NCBI GenBank assembly: GCA_934511365.1
Contig: CAKSWC010000004.1
Coordinates: 1-64,000, forward strand
Source of the DNA: an uncultured Eubacteriales bacterium
Lineage (GTDB): Bacteria > Bacillota > Clostridia > Oscillospirales > Acutalibacteraceae
Direction: 5' to 3'
DNA length: 64,000 bases
Below the pieces are notes generated by a model, which had not been told where the DNA came from, ran no database searches, and saw only the letters and a list, made by a program, of their open reading frames with translations. Numbering within the stretch: position 1 is the first letter of the stretch; every line of letters begins with the position of its first letter. The position numbers were made by a program, and so were the translations under genes. Positions 16,013-24,862 of the stretch are shown here, piece by piece.

Positions 16013-17098
16013 GTGTCACGAGTATTCAATTTTTCGGCCGGTCCGTCAATGATGCCCGAAGCCGTACTCAGAAAAGCAGCAAGCGAAATGCTTGATTATG
16101 AAGGCAGCGGTCAGTCGGTTATGGAGATGTCTCACCGCTCAAAGGTTTTCCAGTCGATAATTGACAAAGCGGAAAGCCTTTTGAGAGAATTGATGAATAT
16201 TCCCGATAATCATAAAGTCCTTTTTCTTCAGGGCGGCGGCTCTTCGCAGTTTTCAATGATACCGATGAACCTGATGACCAAAAACAAAAAGGCCGATTTC
16301 ATCATAACCGGCCAGTGGGCAAAAAAGGCTTTTCAGGAGGCTGCGCGCTACGGAGAAGCAAGAATAGTTGCCTCGTCTGAGGACAAAACCTATTCATATA
16401 TTCCGAAAACAGACAAATCAATGTTTGACAGTGATGCGGACTATGTTTATATCTGCCTCAACAACACAATTTACGGAACAAAGTATCCCACCCTTCCGGA
16501 CACCGGTTCGGTTCCCCTTGTTGCCGATATCTCCTCCTGCATTCTTTCACAGCCGATTGACGTTTCAAAATTCGGCCTGCTTTTTGCCGGTGCTCAAAAG
16601 AACATGGGTCCTGCCGGCGTGACGGTTGTCATCATCCGCGAGGATTTAATCGGCGAACCGATGGATATCACACCAACAATGTTCAAATATAAAATCCATG
16701 CGGAAAACAAGTCGCTCTATAACACTCCGCCCTGCTACGGAATTTATATGTGCAAGCTCATGTTTGAATGGCTCAAGAACGAAATCGGCGGCCTTGAAAA
16801 CATGAAAAAACTCAACGAGCAAAAAGCAAAGCTCATCTATGACTTCCTTGATTCCTCAAAGCTTTTCAAAGGTACAACCGCAAAAGAGGATCGCTCACTG
16901 ATGAACATTCCGTTTGTTACCGGAAACGCCGACCTTGACGCGCTGTTTGTGAAGCAGGCCGCCGAAAACGGCTTTGTTAACATCAAAGGTCACCGCACCG
17001 TTGGCGGAATGAGAGCTTCCGTATACAACGGAATGCCGCTTGAGGGCGTTGAAAAGCTTGTTGCCTTCATGAAAAAATTTGAGGAGGAAAACGCATGA
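16013..17098 (+). CDS. serC: Phosphoserine aminotransferase
   Basis: 361 residues from GTG 16013, which has AAGAGGTG seven bases upstream and gives the usual N-terminus SRVFNFSAGPSMMPE; an in-frame ATG at 15980 has no site. PLP enzyme of class V, converting 3-phosphohydroxypyruvate and glutamate to phosphoserine. Lys in LLFAGAQKNMGPAG is the expected PLP Schiff-base residue. The C-terminus GHRTVGGMRASVYNGMP is typical. It overlaps serA by four bases (ATGA). Confidence 0.97.
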   Translation: MSRVFNFSAGPSMMPEAVLRKAASEMLDYEGSGQSVMEMSHRSKVFQSIIDKAESLLRELMNIPDNHKVLFLQGGGSSQFSMIPMNLMTKNKKADFIITGQWAKKAFQEAARYGEARIVASSEDKTYSYIPKTDKSMFDSDADYVYICLNNTIYGTKYPTLPDTGSVPLVADISSCILSQPIDVSKFGLLFAGAQKNMGPAGVTVVIIREDLIGEPMDITPTMFKYKIHAENKSLYNTPPCYGIYMCKLMFEWLKNEIGGLENMKKLNEQKAKLIYDFLDSSKLFKGTTAKEDRSLMNIPFVTGNADLDALFVKQAAENGFVNIKGHRTVGGMRASVYNGMPLEGVEKLVAFMKKFEEENA

Positions 17099-18267
17099 GC
17101 AAGAATATTTTGACCCTCAACAAAATTTCGGAAACCGGACTCTGCCACCTTGAAAAAAGAGGCTATACCTGCGGCGATTCGGTGAAAGACCCCGACGCGG
17201 TTCTTGTCCGCTCGGCGGATATGCACGAATTTCCGTTTTCAGCCTCCGTCAAGGCCGTTGCAAGAGCCGGGGCCGGAGTCAACAACATTCCGGTTGACTC
17301 TTGCAGCGAAAAGGGCATTGTTGTTTTCAACACCCCCGGTGCAAATTCAAACGCCGTTAAGGAGCTTGTTCTTGCCGGCCTCCTCCTTTCATCAAGAAAA
17401 ATTGTTGACGCAATCGAATGGGTAAAGGAAGTTAAAGACGAGCCGGAGCTTTCAAAGCTCATCGAAAAGGGAAAAAGCAATTTTGCCGGCCCGGAACTTC
17501 AGGGAAAAACGCTCGGCGTTATCGGCCTCGGCGCGATAGGCGTTCTTGTTGCAAACGCGGCCAAGCAGCTTCGCATGGACGTTCTCGGCTATGATCCGTT
17601 CCTTTCGGTTGAATCCGCATGGCACCTTTCGCGCTCAATCAGGCACGCGGAAAGCCTCAAGGAGATTTTCTCCTCCTGCGATTACATCACCGTTCACGTT
17701 CCCCTGCTCGATTCAACAAAGAACATGATTGACAAGGACGCTCTTTCAATGATGAAAGACGGCGTAAGAATCATGAATTTCTCCCGCGGCGGCCTTGTGA
17801 ATGACAAAGACATTCTTGAAGCGCTTGAAAGCGGAAAAGTTTCTTCATATGTCACCGATTTCCCGAGTGCGCAGCTTATCGGACAAAAAGGCGTTATTGC
17901 AATCCCCCACCTTGGCGCCTCAACGCCGGAGTCGGAGGAAAACTGCGCGGTCAGCGCGGCAGATGAGCTTCTTGACTTCCTTGAAAACGGAAACATCAGA
18001 AACTCTGTCAACTTTCCGAATGTTTCCACCGCACGTGAAACAAACTGCCGCCTTTGCATCATCCACAAGAATATTCCAAACATGATTGCAAACATTTCAT
18101 CAGCGGTTGCGAACGAGGGATATAACATTGAAAACCTTTTGAACAAGGCCAAGAAAGATATGGCATATACCATTGTTGACATCAGCCTCGGCGAAAAGAA
18201 CACCGACTTTGAAAAGCTTTTTTCAAGCATTGACGGCATAATCAGAGTCAGAGTCATCAAGGACTGA
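17095..18267 (+). CDS. serA: D-3-phosphoglycerate dehydrogenase
   Basis: 390 residues. Substrate-binding domain, then the NAD-binding Rossmann motif GVIGLGAIGVLVANAA, the catalytic region FSRGGLVND and the catalytic His in IPHLGASTPESEENC. The last ~70 residues form an ACT domain (CIIHKNIPNMIANISSAVA), the usual place for serine feedback. It carries out the first step of serine synthesis. Coupled to serC by the ATGA overlap; the two steps are adjacent in the pathway, and the phosphoserine phosphatase is not seen nearby unless the convergent HAD protein serves. Confidence 0.97.
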   Translation: MSKNILTLNKISETGLCHLEKRGYTCGDSVKDPDAVLVRSADMHEFPFSASVKAVARAGAGVNNIPVDSCSEKGIVVFNTPGANSNAVKELVLAGLLLSSRKIVDAIEWVKEVKDEPELSKLIEKGKSNFAGPELQGKTLGVIGLGAIGVLVANAAKQLRMDVLGYDPFLSVESAWHLSRSIRHAESLKEIFSSCDYITVHVPLLDSTKNMIDKDALSMMKDGVRIMNFSRGGLVNDKDILEALESGKVSSYVTDFPSAQLIGQKGVIAIPHLGASTPESEENCAVSAADELLDFLENGNIRNSVNFPNVSTARETNCRLCIIHKNIPNMIANISSAVANEGYNIENLLNKAKKDMAYTIVDISLGEKNTDFEKLFSSIDGIIRVRVIKD

Positions 18268-18353
18268 TGGACTGCGGAGGCATTGACGAAGCGGGCAGCA
18301 AGAGGGCAGAGGCCTCTTCTTCCCAGGCGATTGAAAATTACCGCAAAAAATGC

Positions 18354-18385
18354 GGCGGCCGGAAAACCGACCGCCGTCCTTTTTT
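18354..18385 (+). terminator. Terminator of serCA
   Basis: GGCGG-C-CGG / CCG-A-CCGCC hairpin with an AAAA loop, then GTCC and six Ts, which reach the stop codon of the convergent HAD gene. Confidence 0.85.
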
Positions 18386-19089
18386 CATTCCAGCCCAAAA
18401 AATTCAAACAGCTCGCCAAGGCTTTCAATCTCCTTTGTCACCGGAAGCGAAAGAGCATTTTCCTCTTTCAGTCGGTTAAGCCAAACGCAGTCAAGCCCAA
18501 CCGAACACGCGCCCTTGATGTCCGAGCCGTATGAATCGCCGACAACAACAATTCTTTCCTTATTCTTTTCGTCAATATTTTCAAAAACATACTCAAAAAA
18601 AGCCGGAAACGGCTTTTGAACACCTATTTCCTCAGAGATAAACACTTTGTCAACAATTTTGTCAAGTCCGCTTTTTTTGAGGCGGCTTTTTTGCGTTTCG
18701 GTCACTCCGTTCGTGATTATATCAACCTCATAGCCCTCCTCTTTGAGCCTTTGGCAAAGATAAAGCGCGCCATCAAGAAGGAACGCTCCCTCGCCGAGAT
18801 AAGAAAGATAGCTATCCGCAAGAGAGGAAAGGTCAATCTTTTTTTCAAACCCGATTTTTTCAAAAAGGTCTTTGAACCGCGCCGTGCGCAAAACGGCTTT
18901 TGTGACCTCTCCGCGCTCAAACGCACGCCAGTATGAAAGATTGATTTTGCTGTAAAGAGTCGCTGTTTCATCTGTGAAGTCCACACCGATTTCAGTCAGC
19001 GCGCGCTCAAGGGCGCAGTGCTCAGCCATGTCAAAATCAAACAGCGTGTTATCGGCGTCAAAAAGTACGGTTGAATATTTTTTCGTCAT
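18385..19089 (-). CDS. HAD-family hydrolase, YjjG-type nucleotidase/phosphatase
   Basis: 234 residues from ATG 19089, placed seven bases after GGAGGG; upstream in-frame codons lack a site. HAD motif I is DADNTLFDFD (nucleophile Asp and acid/base Asp), motif II ITNGVTETQ, motif III Lys in IGVQKPFP, and motif IV VVVGDSYGSDIKGA. A helical C1 cap lies between motifs I and II. The closest family I recognise is YjjG, which removes phosphate from non-canonical pyrimidine nucleotides. Own promoter; convergent with serA. Confidence 0.88.
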   Translation of the reverse strand: MTKKYSTVLFDADNTLFDFDMAEHCALERALTEIGVDFTDETATLYSKINLSYWRAFERGEVTKAVLRTARFKDLFEKIGFEKKIDLSSLADSYLSYLGEGAFLLDGALYLCQRLKEEGYEVDIITNGVTETQKSRLKKSGLDKIVDKVFISEEIGVQKPFPAFFEYVFENIDEKNKERIVVVGDSYGSDIKGACSVGLDCVWLNRLKEENALSLPVTKEIESLGELFEFFGLE

Positions 19090-19139
19090 TAAGAATCCCT
19101 CCGAAGCAGAATCTATGTCAATTAACCGGCGGTTACTTA

Positions 19140-19168
19140 ATTTTAAACGCACGCCCGCTTTCTGTCAA
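19140..19168 (-). promoter_or_regulatory. Promoter of HAD hydrolase gene
   Basis: TTGACA (19168-19163), 17-bp spacer, TAAAAT (19145-19140) on the minus strand. Confidence 0.85.
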
Positions 19169-19227
19169 GAAGCCGCGGAAAATATAGATGAATTTTATTA
19201 TATGTCTTTATTTTATGTTTTTCTTGT

Positions 19228-19259
19228 GTTAGAATATATATAATTGTATATATTCTAAC
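19228..19259. promoter_or_regulatory. Perfect inverted repeat before DUF4364 gene
   Basis: GTTAGAATATATA (19228-19240) and TATATATTCTAAC (19247-19259) are perfect 13-bp arms around TAATTG. A TATAAT (19239-19244) lies in the centre, so this may be an operator over the promoter of the gene starting 36 bp downstream. There is no U-tract, so a terminator is less likely. Confidence 0.6.
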
Positions 19260-19294
19260 AACCTGACAAAGGCATTTTCGGAGGATAACAAACA

Positions 19295-19855
19295 ATGGAA
19301 CAGCAAAACGAAACTTTCAGCGAGGGCATTGCTCCCGGCGGCCTCAGGGAAAAATCAGAGATCAAGCTGCTTTTGTGCTATCTGCTCAAAATGGTTGACC
19401 GCAGCCTTTCGCGCTCGCAGATTAACGATATTCTTCAGGAGTACCCCATTGCAAACTACTTTGAGATCAACGAAGCGCTCAACGAACTTGTTAAAAACGG
19501 AACCGTCCTTTCCGAACTTGGCGAAAAGGACGAAATTTTCACAATTACACATAAAGCTAAATATGAGGTTTCAACCATTGAACGCTCCCTTCCGCGCTCG
19601 ATACGCGAAAAAGCGGTCAGCGCCGCCCTTGCCGTTCTTACGCGCGAAAAAATCAAAAGCGAGTGCGAGGTCATTACCGAGGAAAAGGACGGCGGATATT
19701 ACGTCACCTTCCGCGTTAACGATGTTGGAATTCAGCTGATGAGCCTCACGGTTTTTGTTGCGGATGCATCTCAGGTTGAAATTGTTAAAAAGAACTTTTT
19801 CTCCGGCGCGGTGTCAATCTATTCAAACATTATTTCCTCTCTCACGGTTGAGTAA
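19295..19855 (+). CDS. DUF4364 family protein (winged-helix-like)
   Basis: 186 residues, the usual size of the family. The N-terminal part EGIAPGGLREKSEIKLLLCYLL followed by SQINDILQEY and EINEALNEL looks like a winged-helix DNA-binding fold; the second half (ECEVITEEKDGGYYVTFRV) is a mixed alpha/beta domain. The family is widespread in Firmicutes with no established function. The ATG has CGGAGGATAAC upstream. It is probably co-transcribed with the GH43 gene 26 bp later, and the palindrome just upstream would suit autoregulation. Confidence 0.85.
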   Translation: MEQQNETFSEGIAPGGLREKSEIKLLLCYLLKMVDRSLSRSQINDILQEYPIANYFEINEALNELVKNGTVLSELGEKDEIFTITHKAKYEVSTIERSLPRSIREKAVSAALAVLTREKIKSECEVITEEKDGGYYVTFRVNDVGIQLMSLTVFVADASQVEIVKKNFFSGAVSIYSNIISSLTVE

Positions 19856-19881
19856 TAATATCTGATAGGAGCTTTTTTACA

Positions 19882-22122
19882 ATGTTTAAAAAATTCCTTT
19901 TGTTTTTTTCCATTGCGCTGGTGCTTGCCGCATCGCTTGTTGGTGTATATTTCAAATTTATTCATAGCTTTGAGTATCAGGTTTTCATCGAAAGCTATGA
20001 GCACGGAATGCTCAGTGTGAATAATACCGAAGCAGTTGGGAAAGACAGCAAGTACCGCGTCACCTGCAAGGCAAACGAAACGCTGACAATCAACATCAAT
20101 CCCGAACGCACCGAAACTTCATATTATACGCTTGACAGCCTCACTGTTAACGGTGCCGATGTCACAGCCGATGTGAGAATGCTCCAGTACCGCTTCAAGG
20201 TTAAAAAGAACAGCAACGTCATTGCAACCTTTAAAAAGGGAACAAGACCAAAAACCGAAACCGGCGCCGGTGCGCTCAACTATCCGGATGAGCCGGAAAT
20301 TTCTCCGCTTTGCAGCACCGAGTATCTCGGCTCGGCCGGAGCCTATAATTTCCGCGACCCAAGCGTAATTTTTGACAACAAGAGCGGATATTATTACGCA
20401 TTCGGCTCAGACAACGCGGTTGCGCGCTCAAAGGACCTCATTAACTGGACAAGCCGAACAACATATTTTGACTCCCCGGTTTCGGCCGAATCGAACGAGG
20501 TTATGGATTTTTCGCAGTTCAAATGCGTTCAGAATTGGGCAAAGGCTCACGGATACAGCGCCAACCTTTCATACTCCTCGGTTCTCTGCGACAGAACTCC
20601 CCTTGCACCGGACATTGTCAAAGTCGGCGATACATTTTATCTTTACTTTTCCCTTTCAAAAACGCAGGGCGCGAACGAATCGGCAATTTTCTGCGTTTCA
20701 ACAAATGACCTTGAGTCCTCGGTCAAAAACAAGAAATGGACGGAAATCGGCCTTGTTGTTTCAACCTGCGGCTATCACAAAGGGGAAAAGCTTTCTGACG
20801 GAAAAACCGAAGCTGAAAAAGCGCATTACGACGAAAGCAACGCCGTTCACCCGTCCGTTATCCTGACTGACGAGGGAAAAATGTATCTTGCCTACGGTTC
20901 GTATTTTGGTAAGGGCACAATAAACGGCGGCATCTATCTCCTTGAGCTTGACAAAAACACCGGGCTTCTTAAAACAAACAGCGGCCTCAATTCTGCCGGC
21001 GAAAAAATCTCCACCGTTCATGAATACGGCGGACGCGATTTTCATACCGGTGTTTTGATTGCAAAGCCCGGCTCGGTTCCCTCTCTTTCCAAAAATGACG
21101 GAAGCCTTGTTTGTGCGCCTGAAGTTTTCTATCGCGACGGATATTACTATCTTTTCCTCACTTACGGCGTTGAGGAAAAGAACTATGAAATCAGAGTGGC
21201 AAAAAGCAAAAAAATTGACGGGCCTTATCTTGACGAAAGCGGAAACAGCCTTTCTGAATTTTCCGGTTCAAAAAAGCTTAATCAGTATTCAAAAGGCGAA
21301 CTTCTTGCCGCCGGTTACAACTTTACCCAAAGCAGCAACGGAAAAGTTTCATACACAAGCACCGGCAAAGCCTCACCCGGAAGTCCCTGCGTCATTAAAA
21401 CCGAGGACGGAAAATATCTCATGGCGTTCCAGTCGCAGCTATATTTCAAGGCGGATGAGACTCTCTTGACCGGTCAGACCGAGGCGGACCGAAAGGAACT
21501 TTCCGTTGACGCGCTTCCGAGTCTTGAAGTGCGCCAAATCAAGTGGACAAAAAAGGGCTGTCCGCTTCTTGTTCCCGAGCCGTATGCCGGAGAAAAAATT
21601 GAAAACGGCGTTGCAATGAAGCATATGTTCGGAAACTGGGACGTTATTGTCTTTGACAAAGGAGCAAATAAAAGTGATTACACTGCCCTTTCCTGCAGCA
21701 GCTCACAGGTTGTTTCGTTCTTTAACGGCGTAACTATAAGCCAAAAGGACATTGCCTCCTCACGCGCACTTTCCGACCTTTATTTTTCAAAGAAGGACGG
21801 AGACTCGTTTGAAATTGAGCTTGACGGAAAGAAATTTACAATCTATCCCGTTCTTGCCTGGGACAGAGAGCTTTCCGAGGGCACGCTCTGCTTCACCGGA
21901 AACAGCGAAGACGGCTGCGCGGTCTGGGGCAAAAAAACTTTTTCGCCTTATATGGGAATTTATACCGACACGTTCTATTATCTGCTTTCCAAAACAGACG
22001 AGGCAACACACGCCGAATATGACAAAAAGCTTGAAAAAATCAGCGCCAACCCATCGCAGGAACAGCTTGACAAACTTTCGGCCGAGCTTGTTTCCGCGCT
22101 TCAGGTTCAGACGCTGAGATGA
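19882..22122 (+). CDS. Membrane-anchored GH43-like glycosidase
   Basis: 746 residues. A single N-terminal hydrophobic helix (FLLFFSIALVLAASLVGV) is an uncleaved anchor or signal; no lipobox. A ~90-residue beta-rich segment precedes a five-bladed propeller. Glycoside hydrolase 43 signs: FRDPSVIFDNKSGYYYAFGS (base Asp), APDIVKVGDTFYLYFS, HPSVILTDEGKMYLAYGSY (pKa-modulating region) and CAPEVFYRDGYYYLFLTYG (acid Glu). The nearest function I recognise is arabinan endo-1,5-arabinosidase, but substrate is inference. The last ~170 residues include a separate domain and end without a cell-wall signal. A terminator follows. Confidence 0.8.
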   Translation: MFKKFLLFFSIALVLAASLVGVYFKFIHSFEYQVFIESYEHGMLSVNNTEAVGKDSKYRVTCKANETLTININPERTETSYYTLDSLTVNGADVTADVRMLQYRFKVKKNSNVIATFKKGTRPKTETGAGALNYPDEPEISPLCSTEYLGSAGAYNFRDPSVIFDNKSGYYYAFGSDNAVARSKDLINWTSRTTYFDSPVSAESNEVMDFSQFKCVQNWAKAHGYSANLSYSSVLCDRTPLAPDIVKVGDTFYLYFSLSKTQGANESAIFCVSTNDLESSVKNKKWTEIGLVVSTCGYHKGEKLSDGKTEAEKAHYDESNAVHPSVILTDEGKMYLAYGSYFGKGTINGGIYLLELDKNTGLLKTNSGLNSAGEKISTVHEYGGRDFHTGVLIAKPGSVPSLSKNDGSLVCAPEVFYRDGYYYLFLTYGVEEKNYEIRVAKSKKIDGPYLDESGNSLSEFSGSKKLNQYSKGELLAAGYNFTQSSNGKVSYTSTGKASPGSPCVIKTEDGKYLMAFQSQLYFKADETLLTGQTEADRKELSVDALPSLEVRQIKWTKKGCPLLVPEPYAGEKIENGVAMKHMFGNWDVIVFDKGANKSDYTALSCSSSQVVSFFNGVTISQKDIASSRALSDLYFSKKDGDSFEIELDGKKFTIYPVLAWDRELSEGTLCFTGNSEDGCAVWGKKTFSPYMGIYTDTFYYLLSKTDEATHAEYDKKLEKISANPSQEQLDKLSAELVSALQVQTLR

Positions 22123-22135
22123 AACCGCATGACTT

Positions 22136-22176
22136 AAACAGCCGCACGCCCTCTCAAAAGAGCGTACGGCTGTTTT
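22136..22176 (+). terminator. Terminator between GH43 and M23 genes
   Basis: AACAGCCG... / ...CGGCTGTT stem followed by six Ts, fourteen bases after the GH43 stop. It also lies just before the stop of the convergent M23 gene. Confidence 0.88.
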
Positions 22177-22181
22177 TTGCA

Positions 22182-23237
22182 TTAATCAACCGAAAACTTT
22201 TGAAGTTCCTGCGGATAGCGCTTGTCAATGATGTCATACTTTCTGAAGTAATCCTTGCTGTCGGCATCCTTGATAACGGTTGCGCGGTTTCTTGAAAGCA
22301 GTTTGACAAGCTTATAAACGTCGAGCCAAATCTGGTTTGTGCCCTCCTTCTGGCTCTCATCAAAAATGAGCTGCAAGCCGAAATGCAGATGAGGAACATT
22401 CATTCCGTTGACGTTCTCCTTGGTGGAATACCCGGTCATTCCCATATAGCCTATCACCTGACCGGCCTTGACAAGCGAGCCTTGCTTAATATCCTTGTGA
22501 TACGGATGATCCTTGCGCAGATGTGCGTAATAATACGAGCGCTTTTTATCGAACGAGCGTATGCCAAGGCGCCAGCCCCCGTATTGGTTCCAGCCGATGC
22601 ATTCAACTTCTCCGCCCTCAACGGCAACAATCGGTGTTCCGACATTGCCGAGCAGGTCGTTTCCGAGGTGGCTTCTGCGGTAGCCGTATGAACGGGAGGA
22701 GCCAAAGTCGTCATAATGGCTGTATGAAAAGCCCTCCGCAATCGGACTGTATGCAACAAGGCCGTAACCGGAACGGACGGTTTTTCCGCCGTTTTTGTCC
22801 GAAACCTGCCGTTCATATTCTCCGAGCAGACCTCCGAGAACCGCCGTGAACGCCTCTTTATAATATGAATAATACTTGTTTTCTCCAACAAGGTCCTCAA
22901 TGGTATTGCTGTCTCCGAGTGTATCAAGCATTTTTTGAAGGTCCTTCTTTTTATATCCGCTCCAGTTGTTTCCGTTTTTGACCGCAAGATATGAAAGTGA
23001 GTCTATCCAGCTTATATGATAGAGCGAATCGTGCGTCTTGATGTCAAGCTCCATCGTGTCCTCAAGTGCATTGAGGCTTGCATTGAACTCTACCCATTTT
23101 ATATATGCCTTCTCCGTCTTTTCCTCCTTTGCCTGAACAAAAGAGAAAGCAAGCCCCACGGCAATTCCGATTGCGGCAAAAAGAAGGCCGAGGAATACTG
23201 CGTTTTTATATCTGATTCTGAATACCACCGCTCTCAC
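22182..23237 (-). CDS. Membrane-anchored M23 (LytM-type) metallopeptidase
   Basis: 351 residues. An N-terminal helix (AVFLGLLFAAIGIAVGLAF) is followed by a ~130-residue stalk, then the M23 domain. Zn ligands are visible in SHLGNDLLG (H-x3-D) and VPHLHFGLQ (HxH). The tail ends in KRYPQELQKFSVD. Such proteins cut peptidoglycan cross-links or activate amidases outside the membrane. The start is uncertain: GTG 23237, or GTG 23228, which suits the AGGTGA site better. It faces the GH43 gene. Confidence 0.88.
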   Translation of the reverse strand: MRAVVFRIRYKNAVFLGLLFAAIGIAVGLAFSFVQAKEEKTEKAYIKWVEFNASLNALEDTMELDIKTHDSLYHISWIDSLSYLAVKNGNNWSGYKKKDLQKMLDTLGDSNTIEDLVGENKYYSYYKEAFTAVLGGLLGEYERQVSDKNGGKTVRSGYGLVAYSPIAEGFSYSHYDDFGSSRSYGYRRSHLGNDLLGNVGTPIVAVEGGEVECIGWNQYGGWRLGIRSFDKKRSYYYAHLRKDHPYHKDIKQGSLVKAGQVIGYMGMTGYSTKENVNGMNVPHLHFGLQLIFDESQKEGTNQIWLDVYKLVKLLSRNRATVIKDADSKDYFRKYDIIDKRYPQELQKFSVD

Positions 23238-23277
23238 CTGCCTTTTAAATCTTTATGCAGACAGTAAAGCGCGAATG

Positions 23278-23315
23278 ACAAAAACCGCACGTTCAAAAAG
23301 ACGAACGTGCGGTTT
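23278..23315 (-). terminator. Terminator of metallophosphoesterase gene
   Basis: A perfect 13-bp stem AAACCGCACGTTC / GAACGTGCGGTTT, followed on the minus strand by a short T-run, lies just after the stop at 23327. Confidence 0.88.
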
Positions 23316-23326
23316 AATTGTGTGCT

Positions 23327-24700
23327 TTACTCAGCCGTGAACGAAAGCTTCAAAAGCTTTGAAGTTTTTGCAAAAGCACTGAGAGCATAAACGGAAACGG
23401 TATATTTTTTTCCGCTTTCAAGCTTTCCGAGGTTGACCTCATATTTGTCATCTTCAAAAAGATACATATACTTTCCTGAGAAGTTGTCCTCGGCAACAAT
23501 TTTTGCGCCGCTGCTCAAAGTAACCTTATAGCTTTCGGTAACAAACCTTGCCTTTGCTCCGTCAAAAGTGAGAACACTCTCACCGTTTTCGTTAAGTGTA
23601 ACTTTCATGTTTCCGCCGTTTTCAAAAACAGGGGCGGTGTCATGCTGTCTGAGGTTTTGATATGAGTAAGGATAGTTCTTTTCGGCAAGACCCGTAAGAT
23701 AATATTCGGTGAAGAACTGACTTGTGAGAAGGTCATATGACCGGATTCTGAGGTTCCCGTCCTTGTCCGCTTCAACAATATAATACTGCGCGGCCTTGGT
23801 GGTATCGCCGGGGAAGTTTCCGGCAATAGTGTCAAGCTCGGTTTCAAAATATGCAAGTGAGCCGCAGCCGAGAGCGGTAAAGGTACCCTGCCAGATTGAG
23901 CGCGGGTCGTTCATCGGATAATGCGAATGGCCGGAAAAATCAACAACCTGCGGATATGCGCTGAGGATTGCCGGGATTACCGGGTCACCCCACTTTGTTG
24001 CGCCATAGATTGTAAAAAACGGAGCCGGGTGCTGAAAAACAAAAATCGGCTTATCCCCCGTGTCCGCAACGGCTTTGTCAAGCTCCTGCTTGAGCCATGC
24101 ACCGGCTTTGAGATATGTTTCAACCTTTTCGTCATATGAAACGGAAATGAAGTGATAGCCGTTAATCACATAGTGCTTGTTAAGGCTGCCCTCATATTTT
24201 TCAAAAACGCGCGAACCCTCGGTTCTGTCATTTTTGCGGTACATATAATACTCATGGTTTCCGCTGCAAACAATTTTCTGCGTTCCGGCTTTAAGGGTTT
24301 CCTTGCAGACCTTGTTGAACGCTTCATATTGCTCCGGTGCGCCCTTGTTTGTGAAATCTCCAACAACGGCAACCGCATCCAGTCCCTTATAGCCGTCATA
24401 GCTTCCGGAATAATCGTATGCCGTTTTAAACAACTGCGTGAGTCTCTGCGGCGGAACGTCAACTTCTTCAAGATACTTTTCATATTCCTCGCCGGCCGCT
24501 TCACCCTTAGCCTCAAGCTCATTGTCGTTTTTGAAGTGGACATCACTGCAAACGGCAAAGCGCATCACCGGTTCAAAATCTTTCGGCGTTACGGGAAGAT
24601 CCTGCTTTCCCCCACCGACACTGATAAAGGAAAGAACAACATAAAAAACAGCGGCAACAACGGAAAGAAGCGTCCTTCCGAAGTTTTTGATTGAAATCAT
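23327..24700 (-). CDS. Secreted calcineurin-like metallophosphoesterase
   Basis: 457 residues from ATG 24700, which has AAAGGGGA upstream. Signal/anchor segment TLLSVVAAVFYVVLSFISV, then the phosphoesterase core: CSDVHFKND (D-x-H), VVGDFTNKG (GD), CSGNHEYYM (GNH), FQHPAP (H), and DFSGHSHYP (GHxH). All metal ligands are present. A ~120-residue C-terminal beta domain follows. It probably releases phosphate from extracellular phosphate esters or nucleotides. The promoter region has repeats like a PhoP box, which would fit phosphate-starvation control. Confidence 0.88.
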   Translation of the reverse strand: MISIKNFGRTLLSVVAAVFYVVLSFISVGGGKQDLPVTPKDFEPVMRFAVCSDVHFKNDNELEAKGEAAGEEYEKYLEEVDVPPQRLTQLFKTAYDYSGSYDGYKGLDAVAVVGDFTNKGAPEQYEAFNKVCKETLKAGTQKIVCSGNHEYYMYRKNDRTEGSRVFEKYEGSLNKHYVINGYHFISVSYDEKVETYLKAGAWLKQELDKAVADTGDKPIFVFQHPAPFFTIYGATKWGDPVIPAILSAYPQVVDFSGHSHYPMNDPRSIWQGTFTALGCGSLAYFETELDTIAGNFPGDTTKAAQYYIVEADKDGNLRIRSYDLLTSQFFTEYYLTGLAEKNYPYSYQNLRQHDTAPVFENGGNMKVTLNENGESVLTFDGAKARFVTESYKVTLSSGAKIVAEDNFSGKYMYLFEDDKYEVNLGKLESGKKYTVSVYALSAFAKTSKLLKLSFTAE

Positions 24701-24784
24701 AACGATCCCCTTTCTGAACATTTTTTCTCTTCTTTTTGAGTACCGGAACCCAAAGGGCGTTCCGGATACCCTTTGCTAACCTTA

Positions 24785-24812
24785 ATTATAGCTTAAAACA
24801 AACAGATGTCAA
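24785..24812 (-). promoter_or_regulatory. Promoter of metallophosphoesterase gene
   Basis: TTGACA (24812-24807), 16-bp spacer, TATAAT (24790-24785) on the minus strand. Confidence 0.88.
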
Positions 24813-24826
24813 ACATTCCAAAGAAC

Positions 24827-24853
24827 ATTTAACATCTGTTAATATTGCGTTAA
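24827..24853 (-). promoter_or_regulatory. Candidate PhoP box (TTAACA-type repeats)
   Basis: Read on the minus strand: TTAACG (24853-24848), TTAACA (24842-24837) and TTAAAT (24832-24827), spaced 11 and 10 bases apart, 15 bp upstream of the -35. The B. subtilis PhoP box is repeats of TT(A/C/T)A(C/T)A at 11-base spacing. The downstream gene encodes a phosphatase. An overlapping inverted repeat AACAGATGT/ACATCTGTT (24801-24809, 24832-24840) is another possible operator. Confidence 0.5.
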
Positions 24854-24862
24854 TAAAAAGTT

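Noticed and set aside
9285..19133. 13-mer ATTAACCGGCGGT at 9285 and again at 19121
   Set aside because: Exact 13-base repeats are expected by chance dozens of times in 64 kb, and flanks do not match.
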